A stretch of 64,000 nucleotides of DNA from Afipia carboxidovorans OM5 (GCF_000218565.1 NC_015684.1:2418001-2482000), one strand, 5' to 3'; counted from the first letter of the stretch, positions 17,439-26,824 are shown. The notes: generated by a model from the letters alone, not told the origin. Program-made: numbers and translations.

Positions 17439-19202
17439 ATGTTCGGTGTCACCTTCGCGTCCGGCGGGATTGCACGTTACCTCACACTCGCACTCGCCAC
17501 CGTCTCCATTACGGTCATGCTCACGGATCACGCCGACGCACGGCGCCGTCACCACCACCATCGCGCGCATGTGGAGCGCTCGGTCTACAACCCGCCGTTT
17601 GCATCGATCATCGTCGATGCCAATTCCGGCGCGACGCTGCAGTCCACGAATGCCGACGCGACCCGTCATCCTGCGTCGCTGACCAAGATCATGACGCTCT
17701 ACATGCTGTTCGAGCAGATCGAGAACGGCAAGCTGCGGCTCGATTCCCAACTCGAAGTCTCGCGCCATGCGTCCGCGCAGGCGCCGACCAAGCTCGGCCT
17801 GCGCCCGGGCCAGACCATTCGCGTCGAGGACGCCATCAAGGGCATCGTTACTCGCTCCGCCAATGACGCCTCCGTGGTGGTTGCCGAAGCGATCGCCGGC
17901 AGCGAGGAAGGCTTCGCCAAGATGATGACGCGCAAGGCGCGCGCGCTTGGCATGAACAACACGACCTATGTGAATGCCTCGGGCCTGCCCGACAGCGACC
18001 AGATCACGACCGCGCGTGATCAGGCGACGCTCGGCCGTGCGATCCAGGATCGCTTCCCGAAATACTATCGCTACTTCTCGACCTCGGTCTTCACCTGGCG
18101 CGGCCGCCCGATCCGTAACCACAACCACCTGCTTGGTCGTGTCGAAGGGGTGGACGGCATCAAGACCGGCTACATCCGCGCATCAGGCTTCAACCTCGTG
18201 TCCAACATCCGCCGCGGCAACCGCCATCTCGTCGGCGTCGTCCTCGGCGGCCGCACCAGCGGCGCGCGCGACGCGACGATGCGCAAGCTGCTCGCAACCT
18301 ACCTCGACGACGCCTCGACGCGCCGCACGGTCGCAGCCATCACCGAGCGCACTCCGGCCGGCACCACGCCTGCCAAGATGGAGCAGCCGGTCGCTGCGAA
18401 GCCGTCGCCGCGTCCCGCTCCGATTCAGGTCGCAACCGCCCAACCCGAGGCTGTTCCTCTTCCCGTCCCGGCTCCTGCACAGGCCGCTGCCGAGCCGGCT
18501 GCAAAGCCTGAGCCTGCTCCGCTGACCAGCGGCGTAATCTCCTCGCCGCTCGCCGCCATTCCGGGATCGTCGGAGCCGATGAAGCCGGTGCGCGTGAAGA
18601 CCGTGCAAGTCCGCATGGCGCCATCCAAGGCCAACACCAAGCCGCCGGCGCCGATCCGTGTTGCTGAAGCAACGCCCGAGCCGGCCTCGCATACGGCTTC
18701 TGTCGCTCCTGCGGCCCAGCCCTTCCCCGCGCCGCTGCCGATCGTCGTCACCCGCACCACGCCGGGCCTTGGCGAAGGCACCGTCGGCCCCGTCCCCTCG
18801 CCGTCGTCCACGATGGCTTATGCCGATCCCAATCGCGGCCCGCCTCCGATGACGCTGGGCGCTCAGGCCCGCGCGATGGCCGGCACACAGGCGCAATCGC
18901 CTGCTCCCGCGCCTGAAGCCGCAACGCCTGCAAACACCAAGCCCACCGCCATCAGCCACAGCGGATGGATCATTCAGGTCGGCGCGCTCGAGACCGAGTC
19001 GGAAGCGCACAAGCGCCTTGAAGCGGCGCGCGAAAGCGCCCGCCGCTATCTCAACAACGCCGACTCGTTCACCGAGGTTTATTCGAAGGGCCGCAAGACC
19101 TACTACCGCGCCCGCTTCGCCGGTCTCGACCAGAACTCCGCGGAAGCCGCCTGTAAAATGCTGAAGCGCTCCGACATCGGTTGCATGACGATCCGCAACT
19201 GA
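17439..19202 (+). CDS. D-alanyl-D-alanine carboxypeptidase (PBP5/6-like) with C-terminal SPOR domain
   Basis: 587 residues from the ATG at 17439 with CGGGGAAG upstream; the 95 earlier in-frame codons show no similarity. A signal segment (about 10-34) precedes a peptidase S11 domain with SLTK (S80-K83), SAN (S140-N142) and KTG (K242-G244), the three active-site motifs. A long Pro/Ala linker (about 315-500) leads to a SPOR domain (SGWIIQVGALETESEAHKRL onward) that binds denuded glycan at division sites. It trims the terminal D-Ala of periplasmic pentapeptides. The gene is divergent from the phasin gene. Confidence 0.93.
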   Translation: MFGVTFASGGIARYLTLALATVSITVMLTDHADARRRHHHHRAHVERSVYNPPFASIIVDANSGATLQSTNADATRHPASLTKIMTLYMLFEQIENGKLRLDSQLEVSRHASAQAPTKLGLRPGQTIRVEDAIKGIVTRSANDASVVVAEAIAGSEEGFAKMMTRKARALGMNNTTYVNASGLPDSDQITTARDQATLGRAIQDRFPKYYRYFSTSVFTWRGRPIRNHNHLLGRVEGVDGIKTGYIRASGFNLVSNIRRGNRHLVGVVLGGRTSGARDATMRKLLATYLDDASTRRTVAAITERTPAGTTPAKMEQPVAAKPSPRPAPIQVATAQPEAVPLPVPAPAQAAAEPAAKPEPAPLTSGVISSPLAAIPGSSEPMKPVRVKTVQVRMAPSKANTKPPAPIRVAEATPEPASHTASVAPAAQPFPAPLPIVVTRTTPGLGEGTVGPVPSPSSTMAYADPNRGPPPMTLGAQARAMAGTQAQSPAPAPEAATPANTKPTAISHSGWIIQVGALETESEAHKRLEAARESARRYLNNADSFTEVYSKGRKTYYRARFAGLDQNSAEAACKMLKRSDIGCMTIRN

Positions 19203-19226
19203 GCAATCTGAACGCTCCGTAATTCA

Positions 19227-19256
19227 AAACGCCCGCGATCATCGCGGGCGTTTTCG
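19227..19256 (+). terminator. Intrinsic terminator after D,D-carboxypeptidase
   Basis: AAAACGCCCGCGA, loop TCA, TCGCGGGCGTTTT, 25 bp after the stop. Confidence 0.9.
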
Positions 19257-19419
19257 TATGCGGGTGACGCGGGTAGAATTTTTGCGACGACAACCCTTTC
19301 TCAAGGTTTGGTCTCTAAAACCTTAACCACAAGCGACCACGCCGGACTACGGCGGGCGACGGCATCATCCAGAGACACAGCGAGCACGCTCGACGAAATG
19401 GCGTCGTGTTGCGTGGAGT

Positions 19420-20154
19420 TTAGTGGTGATGCGTGCGAAGAAGAGTATCCTTGGCCTCGTTGACACGGGCCGCGAGGTACGTCGTCCCCCCCTGGTCGGG
19501 ATGCAGTTTCTTCATCAGCCTGCGATGGGCGCTGCTGATTTCGTCCCGCCCCGCGCCTCGCTGCAGGCCAAGGATCTGATAGGCCTCCTCCGCCGTCATT
19601 TTGCCGCCCGACGCCGTGCTGCGATGCTGGCGAGCACCCCCTCCTGCCGCTGCGTCCTGCGCGTTCTCACGCCAGCCGGCAAACCGGCGGTCAAGATAAC
19701 TTTCCAGAAGGGCCCGGCTCTGTTCGTCGAGGCTCCGTGCAAGCCCGAGCAGTTCAGCGAGGGCGAAGGTGCCGAGATCGCGCCCCGCTTCGGATCCGGC
19801 GATCACACGTCCGCCAAGCGCACCGGTGCGGCGGTCGAGCGTCAGCTCTATAAACTGCGTTCGTATCTGGGATTGCTGCCCGTCTGAGCTCACCGACGGG
19901 CCGCCCAGCCCGAATTTTGCAGCGAGCTCCGCACCAAGCACCGAGTAGCCGAGCAGCCCCGCACCGAACAGGCCGAGCGGCACGGCGATCTCGAACCGCC
20001 CCCGCATGCCGATATAGGCGGCCGCCGCCAGCGAGACGAAACCACCGATGCGCCGCAGCAGTCGCGCCAGCACCTTCGGGTCGGTCGCACGAAACGACTT
20101 GAGCGCGAAGTAGATCAGGATGAGAGCGGAAATCCCGGCGATCAGGCTAACCAT
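19420..20154 (-). CDS. Membrane-anchored DnaJ-domain protein
   Basis: 244 residues. The first half carries an N-terminal transmembrane helix (about 2-18) and a second hydrophobic pair (about 37-75). The J-domain is at the C-terminus (about 185-244: EEAYQILGLQRGAGRDEISSAHRRLMKKLHPDQGG, quoted in part), with HPD at about 222-224. This is the layout of alphaproteobacterial TIM14/DjlA-like co-chaperones that stimulate DnaK at the membrane. No dnaK or tim44 gene is adjacent. It converges on the D,D-carboxypeptidase gene. Confidence 0.85.
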   Translation of the reverse strand: MVSLIAGISALILIYFALKSFRATDPKVLARLLRRIGGFVSLAAAAYIGMRGRFEIAVPLGLFGAGLLGYSVLGAELAAKFGLGGPSVSSDGQQSQIRTQFIELTLDRRTGALGGRVIAGSEAGRDLGTFALAELLGLARSLDEQSRALLESYLDRRFAGWRENAQDAAAGGGARQHRSTASGGKMTAEEAYQILGLQRGAGRDEISSAHRRLMKKLHPDQGGTTYLAARVNEAKDTLLRTHHH

Positions 20155-20219
20155 GATGCATCCGGCCGGGCTTTAAGAGCGCGCACAGCGGCGCATCGAA
20201 ATTCAGGCATTCCCCAACT

Positions 20220-21125
20220 TCACTTTCGTCTGGCCTCGGCAAGCGGATCGCTCGCGGGCGGCGGCACGTTGATCTTATCGGTGTTGACCGGCGCAAGCTC
20301 GCTATCTTTATCCAGAAATTTGCCGAGCGTATCCTCGATGCTGAGCTTCATGCTGTCCGGTCCCCGGTCCGACATGTCGTTATGGCGGAATTGAGTGTTG
20401 ACGACCGTGATGCGCTCCCCGTTCACACGCGGCACCACCCCCACGTCCGGCACGAACTCCGGGTCCTTCGAGCGGAAGGTCAGAATCCGGAACGCACCTT
20501 CCAGCGGCACGCGTAAATTGTCGAGCGTTACGACGTCGGCCACCCGGTCGGGATATCGTTTCGCGAAGTACATCGCGATGTCGCCGCCATTGGAATGGCC
20601 GACCAGCGTGAGGTGCCTGTAATTGGCATGCGGGTAGCGCCTCGCGACCTCATCGAGTACGAAGCGAATATTGGCGACGCCTCGCGTATAGACCGGTTCA
20701 CGGCCGGCATAGGGCTCGCCCGTCCTGGTGACGAGCGGCGCATCGCTCGCAAGGTCATGCTGGATGCAGATCGCGAGGTAGCCACGTCCAGCAAAGAAAT
20801 TCGACAGGAAGGAATATTCGTTGAAGCGAACGGTATTGCCGTGACTGATGACAACGACAGGCATCGTCGTCAGGCCGGCCTCGGCCCGCATTTCGACATC
20901 GCGCCGCACCGCCACGTCGGCTTCCACCGGGCGCTGGCGCGTGGCGTCATAAAGCGCCAGGGCCTCATGCTTCACACCCCAGGTGACAGCCGCGAAATAG
21001 GCAACGCCCGCGAGCGCGACCAAAGCGGCGATGGTCGTGATCGTTCGCCGCACATAGGGATGGCCGCCCTTCCGGTGCTGCCGGAAAGCGTCCTTCCCAA
21101 CGGGTGTGGCGATGTCGGACGTCAT
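20220..21125 (-). CDS. Membrane-anchored alpha/beta hydrolase
   Basis: 301 residues: a transmembrane anchor at about 28-48, then an alpha/beta hydrolase domain. The nucleophile elbow is GHSNGG with S178, and VVISHG at about 91-96 is a typical oxyanion-hole strand. The C-terminal His is likely in FRHND. It resembles serine esterases/PAF-acetylhydrolase-like proteins with predicted periplasmic location. The substrate is not readable. The neighbours (DnaJ protein downstream, panC divergent) do not inform function. Confidence 0.75.
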   Translation of the reverse strand: MTSDIATPVGKDAFRQHRKGGHPYVRRTITTIAALVALAGVAYFAAVTWGVKHEALALYDATRQRPVEADVAVRRDVEMRAEAGLTTMPVVVISHGNTVRFNEYSFLSNFFAGRGYLAICIQHDLASDAPLVTRTGEPYAGREPVYTRGVANIRFVLDEVARRYPHANYRHLTLVGHSNGGDIAMYFAKRYPDRVADVVTLDNLRVPLEGAFRILTFRSKDPEFVPDVGVVPRVNGERITVVNTQFRHNDMSDRGPDSMKLSIEDTLGKFLDKDSELAPVNTDKINVPPPASDPLAEARRK

Positions 21126-21384
21126 GCCATTTAGCTAATCATGTTCCTGCCATGAGGCAAAACACGCCTGCGGCTATTTCGGCACCGTATTCGCTGTGCG
21201 GAACCAGTGAGCACACCGCCCTGCCAACCTGTTCTTCCGGCAGTTCCCTTTGTGGATATCTTCAAATCAGCCCGGGCCGCGGTCAATCAAAATGCGTAAA
21301 CCGCCAAAATGCGCAAATCGTGATAGCGCACACATACGGCCCGGACGGACCGCGCCTTTCACCCTGAACCGGTGCTGAATCAAG

Positions 21385-22239
21385 ATGGCCTCTTCTTCTC
21401 CCCTCGTTGCCCGTACCCTGCCCGCGCTGCAGCGCAGCCTCGAGACCCTGCGCAAACGCCACGCGAGCGTCGCGCTGGTACCGACCATGGGCGCGCTCCA
21501 TGACGGACATATCTCGCTGGTGCGGCTTGCCAAGCGCCGGGCGAACAAGGTCGTGGTCTCGATCTTCGTCAACCCGACGCAGTTTGCGCCGCATGAGGAT
21601 TACGGCTCCTACCCGCGGACCTGGAAGACTGACGCGGCGAAGCTCGCGACCGAGGGCGTCGACCTGATCTGGAATCCCGACGCCGCACTGATGTATCCGG
21701 AAGGCTTTGCCACCAGCATTCACCTTGAAGGCCCCGCGACAGCCGGGCTTGAGGATCGCTTCCGCCCGCATTTCTTCGGCGGCGTTGCCATCGTCGTTGC
21801 CAAACTGCTTGCGCAGGTGCGCCCCGACGTCGCGATCTTCGGCGAGAAGGACTATCAGCAGTTGAAGGTGGTGACGCAGATGACGCGCGACCTCAATCTC
21901 GGTCCGCGCATCGTCGGTGCGCCGATCATGCGCGAGCGCGATGGTCTCGCGATGTCCTCGCGCAATCTCTATCTGTCGCCGGAGCAGCGGAAGGCTGCAC
22001 CCGCGCTGCACCGTTCAATGAAGCAAGTCGTGCGGCTGCTGCGCCAGGGCGAGGATCCCGCCGCGACGCTCAAAGCCGGCGCCAAGCTCATCACCGATGC
22101 CGGCTTCAAACTCGATTATCTCGAAGCGCGCCACGCCGAGACGCTGGCACCACTGTCGCAGATCGGCCGCGAGCCGGGACGGCTCCTCGCCGCCGCGACG
22201 ATCGGCACCACGCGGCTGATCGACAATATGAAGATCTAG
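21385..22239 (+). CDS. panC: Pantothenate synthetase
   Basis: 284 residues, full family length. ATP-binding motif HDGH (39-42) in VPTMGALHDGHISLV, then FVNPTQF, the pantoate-binding FGEKDYQQL, and KMSKS-equivalent MSSRN. It joins pantoate and beta-alanine with ATP in the cytoplasm to give pantothenate for coenzyme A synthesis. panB is not adjacent; the gene stands alone with 259 bp upstream. A dispersed repeat lies just downstream. Confidence 0.97.
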   Translation: MASSSPLVARTLPALQRSLETLRKRHASVALVPTMGALHDGHISLVRLAKRRANKVVVSIFVNPTQFAPHEDYGSYPRTWKTDAAKLATEGVDLIWNPDAALMYPEGFATSIHLEGPATAGLEDRFRPHFFGGVAIVVAKLLAQVRPDVAIFGEKDYQQLKVVTQMTRDLNLGPRIVGAPIMRERDGLAMSSRNLYLSPEQRKAAPALHRSMKQVVRLLRQGEDPAATLKAGAKLITDAGFKLDYLEARHAETLAPLSQIGREPGRLLAAATIGTTRLIDNMKI

Positions 22240-22273
22240 CTCGAGCTCTGATCGCCGCCCCAATCGACTGCTC

Positions 22274-22344
22274 GTCATGCGCGGACTTGATCCGCGCATC
22301 CATCTAAAAAATGGATGGATTGCCGGGTCAAACCCGGCGATGAC
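22274..22344. repeat. Compound palindromic repeat element
   Basis: A nested inverted structure: outer GTCAT (22274) / ATGAC (22340), inner palindromes ATGCGCGGA-CTTGA-TCCGCGCAT (22277-22299) and GCCGGGT-CAA-ACCCGGC (22322-22338), with a CCATC / GATGG centre. This is the widespread intergenic repeat of Bradyrhizobium-group genomes. It may also act as terminator for the convergent panC and DUF1489 genes. Confidence 0.85.
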
Positions 22345-22378
22345 ACTCTAGTCATTCGGGCTCGAACGTATGTCGCCC

Positions 22379-22816
22379 TTACAGCAACCCGAGTTCGCGC
22401 AACTCTCGGCGCATCGGTTCGGGCATGTCCGCGAGCCCCTGCGGCGAGCCGCGCAAATCCGGCGGCGCACTTTTCGCATCGAGATAGCGCCAGCCCTGGA
22501 ACGCGCGCATTGGTCGTGGCGAGACCGGGATGAGTTTGGTTTCCATCACGAGACGGCAGCGCCCAATGCCGTCCTTGTCGCGGAACGGCTCGATTGCAAC
22601 GAGCTTCTGCCGTGCGGTGATCTCTCCCTTGATGACCCAGTAGATCGAGCCGCCGTCGAGCAGTTCCGCCTCGCGCTTCGGCGTCATGCGCGTGACGTGG
22701 GTGTGGCGGATGGGCTTGGTCTTGGTGCGCGAAGCTTTCGCGCGCGCGTCGATCCATTCCTTCAGATCACGAAACGACGTCGAGCCGACGGACAGTTTGA
22801 CGAGATGCAGCGGCAT
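22379..22816 (-). CDS. DUF1489 family protein
   Basis: 145 residues from the ATG at 22816 (MPLHLVKLSVG), the typical DUF1489 start; earlier in-frame codons are not conserved. The block TRMTPKREAELLDGGSIYWVIKG and RCRLVMETKLIPVSPRPMRAFQGWRYL (in part) mark the family. It is soluble and basic. DUF1489 is widespread in alphaproteobacteria with unknown function, although its fold suggests a nucleic-acid or small-ligand role; I do not assign one. Confidence 0.87.
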   Translation of the reverse strand: MPLHLVKLSVGSTSFRDLKEWIDARAKASRTKTKPIRHTHVTRMTPKREAELLDGGSIYWVIKGEITARQKLVAIEPFRDKDGIGRCRLVMETKLIPVSPRPMRAFQGWRYLDAKSAPPDLRGSPQGLADMPEPMRRELRELGLL

Positions 22817-22880
22817 GCCCCGCAGATAGGCCGGATCGGCAGGTCGCTGCAACGCCTGCCGCAAGGTTTTCCTTGAAGTT

Positions 22881-23840
22881 TTACCGGTTATTCCCAGCGT
22901 CGGGTGTGGCTGCTGCTGGCGGCGTCAGCGAGCGCGGCGGCGCGGGAGGCGCAGCCGGTGGCTTCTTCGCGGCGGCCTTTGGTGCCTGATGCGCGGGATG
23001 CGCTGCCTCCGCAGGCCGGACCGGCGCGGCAGAGGGCGCAGGAGCGGCAGAGGGAGTCGATGCCGTTGGGGGCTCGGGCGCCATGATGCTGATCGGCGGG
23101 ATCGAGGCCGAGCTCGGGAAGTCGCCCGACACCGGCTTGCCGGTCGGTCGCTCTGGCTCCGTGGGCGCAATCGCGGCAGCGGGCGGCAGGACACCGGGTT
23201 GTTGCCCGAGCTTGCCCCACAGCGGCGCATGCCGTGCCACGAGGCTCTCATAGACCCGCTCGTTCATGTTGTTGGCGATCTGCGCCGTATTGGTAAGCGA
23301 GGTGAAGAACGCACACTCCGACAGCTTGCAGCCCTCCCGCACGGCAAGCACATGGGCGACAAGGCCGTAACGGTCGCGCTCGATAGCGCGACGCAACGCT
23401 TGCAACGACGGCGTCATCGCCCGGTCGGCGGACGCAGCGTCGCCATGGGCGGCAAGGCGGGAGATTTGCGATGCGGTGTACGACACCGCCGCGGCGGTGC
23501 TTTCAGCCGAAGCGAAGACTGCCTGCTCACACCCGGTGCCGACGATCTCGCCAGCGAGTTCGTCAAGACAGGTCAGTGCAGGCGATGCCGGCCCGGCAAA
23601 CGTCTCGGACGAGGCCGCAGGTCCCTTCCGGCTGGAGCCATCAAGCGCAAGAGCAGCGGCCAACGCCACCGCGAGCAACGCGACGACCGCAAGCGCGCCG
23701 TTGGCAAACGACCGCTCGGCGCGAAGCAGCGCAACAATGGAGATCAGTGCAAAGACCGCCGCGACCGCAAGGATAATCACCACCGGCAGCCCCAGTGACT
23801 GCGGGATATCGGCAAGGCCGGCGGCGAAAGCCCGGTTCAT
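22881..23840 (-). CDS. Hypothetical membrane protein with Pro/Ala-rich tail
   Basis: 319 residues. Two hydrophobic helices at the N-terminus (about 18-38 and 46-66), then a helical domain (about 85-215) containing four Cys (CLDEL, GTGCEQ, GCKLSEC), then a low-complexity Pro/Ala tail to the end. The topology predicts a small membrane hairpin with a large soluble part, probably periplasmic given the paired Cys. I do not recognise the family. It is upstream of and on the same strand as the DUF1489 gene. Confidence 0.7.
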   Translation of the reverse strand: MNRAFAAGLADIPQSLGLPVVIILAVAAVFALISIVALLRAERSFANGALAVVALLAVALAAALALDGSSRKGPAASSETFAGPASPALTCLDELAGEIVGTGCEQAVFASAESTAAAVSYTASQISRLAAHGDAASADRAMTPSLQALRRAIERDRYGLVAHVLAVREGCKLSECAFFTSLTNTAQIANNMNERVYESLVARHAPLWGKLGQQPGVLPPAAAIAPTEPERPTGKPVSGDFPSSASIPPISIMAPEPPTASTPSAAPAPSAAPVRPAEAAHPAHQAPKAAAKKPPAAPPAPPRSLTPPAAATPDAGNNR

Positions 23841-23886
23841 CCGCGATCACCTTTACTGCCTGCAATCGCAGGCTCACCACCGGGCA

Positions 23887-23912
23887 ACGAAAAGGGCCGC
23901 AAGGCGCGGCCC
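23887..23912 (-). terminator. Hairpin terminator after the 63-codon gene
   Basis: GGGCCGC / GCGGCCC with a 5-base loop, followed on the minus strand by CTTTTC. It lies between two minus-strand genes. Confidence 0.65.
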
Positions 23913-23927
23913 CGGCAACCTGATCGA

Positions 23928-24119
23928 TCAAGTGCCCGCGAGCTGGCTCTCGCGCGCCACGCGCTCGAACGCCTCGGTCGAGCTTTTGATGCGGTACTGG
24001 CAGTCGTCGCCATCGGTGGGAAGCAAACGAATAACTTCATAGGTGCCGCTCGCCGCGGGGCGCGACACATTGCTCGCCGTGAAGTAGACGAACTCACCAA
24101 TTCCGAACTTGTGCTTCAA
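23928..24119 (-). CDS. Small conserved hypothetical protein
   Basis: 63 residues starting at a TTG (24119) with GGAG about 9 bp upstream: MKHKFGIGEFVYFTASNVSRP... ending ARESQLAGT. The pattern G-x-x-V-x-F, then YEVIRLLP, DDCQYRIKSS and FERVARESQL is one I recognise as a short conserved protein in Hyphomicrobiales, with an SH3-like beta-barrel feel. No function is known. It has its own terminator and about 276 bp upstream. Confidence 0.7.
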   Translation of the reverse strand: MKHKFGIGEFVYFTASNVSRPAASGTYEVIRLLPTDGDDCQYRIKSSTEAFERVARESQLAGT

Positions 24120-24395
24120 CGCTCTGCTCCATCACTCGAAACGCAAAACCGCCGCCTTGGAACGCGGGCGGCAGGTTTGATGATGGCGGTTGTATAGCAC
24201 GGAAGGGCCGTTTTTGCCAGCTAAAGGACGCATGGCAAGTAAACCAATATTGCAATCATTTCAGTAGGATAGATCGGCAGAAGCGAGGTTTTGACGGCTC
24301 TCTCCGGTTTGGTGAACGAGGCTCTGCGATATAATTTTCCCATAGATTTCAACAATTTAAGAAAATGACTGAATCCCGCGGCCGAGTTCCCCGCC

Positions 24396-25052
24396 TCAAT
24401 CGGCCTCGAATCGCTCGATCATGAGGGTCTCCGCAAGCGCCTCCGCCGTCCATTGCGCGAAGGCCGGATGGACCAACATGGTATCCATATACGCCCGGAC
24501 CGGCGGGGTGACCTCGATGTCGTAGGTTCGGAAGCGATGCACCACGGGCGCATACATCGCGTCCGCCGCCGAGAACGTGCCGAACAGGAACGGTCCCGCC
24601 TCCCCGTACCGCTTGCAGCAGTCGGTCCAGATCTCCTGAACGCGCGCGATGTTCTCCCTCGCCTCCTCCGACAGCGCCTTGGCGCGGATCGGGCGGTGGA
24701 TGTTCATGCCGCACTCCCGGCGCAGGCTACCGAACCCGCCATGCATCTCGGCGCTGATGGCGCGCGCATGAGCCCGCAAAGCGGAATCCTGTGGCCACAG
24801 CCGTGCCTGCGGAAACTTCTCGGCGAGGTATTCGATGATCGCAATCGAGTCCCAGACCGTGACTTCGCCATCGACCAGGATGGGCACCTTGCCTGCAGGC
24901 GAGACGTCGAGGAGGCGCTGCTTGTCCTTCGCGTCGGTGTAGATCGGGATGAACACTTCCTCGAAGGGAATGTTCGTCGCCTTCATCGCAAGCCATGGCC
25001 GGAATGACCATGACGAATAGTTCTTGTTGCCGATGTAGAGAGTGAGACTCAT
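24396..25052 (-). CDS. Glutathione S-transferase family protein
   Basis: 218 residues from the ATG at 25052; the frame extends 65 codons upstream without similarity. The N-terminal thioredoxin-like domain starts LTLYIGNKNYSSWSFRPW, where the Ser in SSW is the likely glutathione-activating residue. VPILVDGEVTVWDSIAIIEYL gives the VPxL and E/S-I-EYL glutathione-binding elements. The C-terminal helical domain includes FSAADAMYAPVV. It probably conjugates or reduces with glutathione; the substrate is unknown. Confidence 0.88.
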   Translation of the reverse strand: MSLTLYIGNKNYSSWSFRPWLAMKATNIPFEEVFIPIYTDAKDKQRLLDVSPAGKVPILVDGEVTVWDSIAIIEYLAEKFPQARLWPQDSALRAHARAISAEMHGGFGSLRRECGMNIHRPIRAKALSEEARENIARVQEIWTDCCKRYGEAGPFLFGTFSAADAMYAPVVHRFRTYDIEVTPPVRAYMDTMLVHPAFAQWTAEALAETLMIERFEAD

Positions 25053-25200
25053 GTGCAGCCTCCTGCACATCGATTCTGCCACGCAGCCCGCACCACTCCA
25101 ACTGCAATCGGCAAACGAAAGCCGCGGCATGAGTGTCATTCGATCCGTACCATTGCAGACTTGCTCTCGCGCAGCCGATGCGGCAAGGCGATGATCAATC

Positions 25201-25485
25201 ATGCCTCTCGATTCGCCCGCCCTCACGCCCTCCGCACCAGCCCTCAAGCTTGAAGATGCGATCCTCGCGATCCTACGCGGCGCGGATCGTAAAACCTTGA
25301 GCGCACCGGAGATCGCTCATGCGATCGCCGAGGGAAGCGAATGGCATGCACTGCTCGTTCCGATCCGCCGCGCGGCCGTCGCGCTCGCGCAAGCGGGGCG
25401 GCTCGTGATCTACCGGCACGGCAAGCCGGTCGATCCGAACGATTTCCGTGGCGTCTACCGGCTGGGTCTGCCGCGGCAGGACTGA
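25201..25485 (+). CDS. DUF3253 family protein
   Basis: 94 residues. It has a winged-helix-like pattern: EDAILAILRGADRKTLSAPEIAHAIAEG, VPIRRAAVALAQAGRLVIYRHGKPVDPND (in part), then FRGVYRLGL. The DUF3253 motif is the conserved GRL-IYRKGKPVDP near the C-terminus. A DNA-binding role is suggested by the fold but unproven. It is divergent from the GST gene, with 148 bp between starts. Confidence 0.85.
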   Translation: MPLDSPALTPSAPALKLEDAILAILRGADRKTLSAPEIAHAIAEGSEWHALLVPIRRAAVALAQAGRLVIYRHGKPVDPNDFRGVYRLGLPRQD

Positions 25486-25667
25486 GACGTTCCGCAAATG
25501 CGGCACGCTTGCGGCGGCATCGCGCCTGCAATCGCGCGTCACGATGAAACTCCGATGTCTTCCCAACAAATGCGCAACACCCGTCTCGCTTTTGCCGTTC
25601 CCGCGGAACGCGATCTGCCGGGCGTTGTTGGGGCCGTGTTGAAACCGCCCAAAGACATCAGGAGATC

Positions 25668-25949
25668 ATGATGAAGAAGATTCTTCTCGCCACCGCCTGT
25701 GTGTTCGCCATGTCCGCGACCGCGATGGCGCAATCGTCCATGGACAGGAGTTCCTCCGGCACCGCCATTCACAAGAACGATGCCGTGAAGAAAAACACCA
25801 TGAAGCCTGTCGACCCGAACGCAGCCACCACCGGCTCGTCGATGGACAGCAAGCGCGGCGTACCGGGCAACAACACTGTGGGCGGCGACGGTTCGCAGTC
25901 GAATCCGAAATCGACTGCGCCGGGCGCAGCCAAGGCCGGCGGCGGCTAA
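25668..25949 (+). CDS. Small exported hypothetical protein
   Basis: 93 residues. Tandem ATGs with CAGGAG upstream. A clear signal peptide (MMKKILLATACVFAMSATAMAQ, cleavage near 22) is followed by a Ser/Thr/Asn/Gly-rich, likely disordered mature part with two MDS/MDR-type segments. Similar short secreted proteins are common in Bradyrhizobium-group genomes without assigned function. A strong terminator follows, so it is monocistronic. Confidence 0.75.
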   Translation: MMKKILLATACVFAMSATAMAQSSMDRSSSGTAIHKNDAVKKNTMKPVDPNAATTGSSMDSKRGVPGNNTVGGDGSQSNPKSTAPGAAKAGGG

Positions 25950-25970
25950 GCCTGCCGAGCGACGAGAGAG

Positions 25971-26000
25971 CCCGCTTGTTCTGCAAGCGGGTTTTCTTTT
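25971..26000 (+). terminator. Intrinsic terminator after small exported protein
   Basis: CCCGCTTG, loop TTCTG, CAAGCGGG, then TTTTCTTTT. Confidence 0.88.
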
Positions 26001-26029
26001 GAGACGTGTGAGCAGCCGCTCGGCAAATG

Positions 26030-26824
26030 CTACGGCGCGGGAAACCATTCATCCGTGCGGCCCGCAAGCCGATAGCCGATCAGGCCGACCCATTCACGCG
26101 CCGCGGTATCGAGCCGCGCGAGTCCTGCACTCAACTTGAGGAAAGGCCGACCCGCCTCCTTCCAGCCGCTGGTGCGCCAGTCGATCGGATAAGCCTCGAC
26201 AGGAAAGTTCGCCGCGCGGAATACGCCGATTGCGCGCGGCATATGATAAGCCGACGTCACCAGAAGCCAGCGCTCGCCTGGCTTGGGCTTCACAACGTCA
26301 CGCGTGAAAATCGCATTCTCGTAGGTATTGCGCGAGCGATCTTCCCTCACGATACGATCCGCCGCGACGCCGAGATTCTCGAGCAGCACGCGCCCCACTT
26401 CCGCTTCGGTCGATAGCGGATGGAAGACATTGGCGTTGCCACCGCTCAACACGATCTTTGCATTCGGAAAGCGGCGCGCGAGTTCGGCCGCTGCCGTCAT
26501 TCGCTCCGCCGAAGCATTCAGTTCAGCCGTCCCGCGCTCTGCCGTGAGATCCGGGCTGATCGCGCCGCCAAGCACGACGATTCCGTCCGGTGCGCGGCCA
26601 TCGTCATGCCAGGCCGGAAAACGCTCCGACAACGGCAGCAGCAGCCAGTTTCCGAGCGGTGAAAATCCGCATACCAGCAGCAACGCGATGCCGGCCGCAC
26701 TGATGCGTGCTCCTGCCTTTCTCCAGCGCACGAGCGTGAGCAGAAGCCCGAGCAGACAGATCGTCGCAACGAGATTGGACGGTGTGACGAGAAATCCGAA
26801 GAGGCGCGTGGCGAGATAAGACAT
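26030..26824 (-). CDS. YdcF/ElyC family protein (DUF218)
   Basis: 264 residues. Two transmembrane helices at the N-terminus (about 10-30 and 38-58), then a DUF218 domain: GIVVLGGAISPD, ERMTAAAELARRFPNAKIVLSGGN (part), EDRSRNTYENAIFTRD and LVTSAYHMPRA. The DUF218 pattern D-S-x-N-T-x-x-N is recognisable. E. coli ElyC and SanA affect envelope integrity and peptidoglycan assembly; the mechanism is unclear. It converges on the small exported gene. Confidence 0.87.
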   Translation of the reverse strand: MSYLATRLFGFLVTPSNLVATICLLGLLLTLVRWRKAGARISAAGIALLLVCGFSPLGNWLLLPLSERFPAWHDDGRAPDGIVVLGGAISPDLTAERGTAELNASAERMTAAAELARRFPNAKIVLSGGNANVFHPLSTEAEVGRVLLENLGVAADRIVREDRSRNTYENAIFTRDVVKPKPGERWLLVTSAYHMPRAIGVFRAANFPVEAYPIDWRTSGWKEAGRPFLKLSAGLARLDTAAREWVGLIGYRLAGRTDEWFPAP

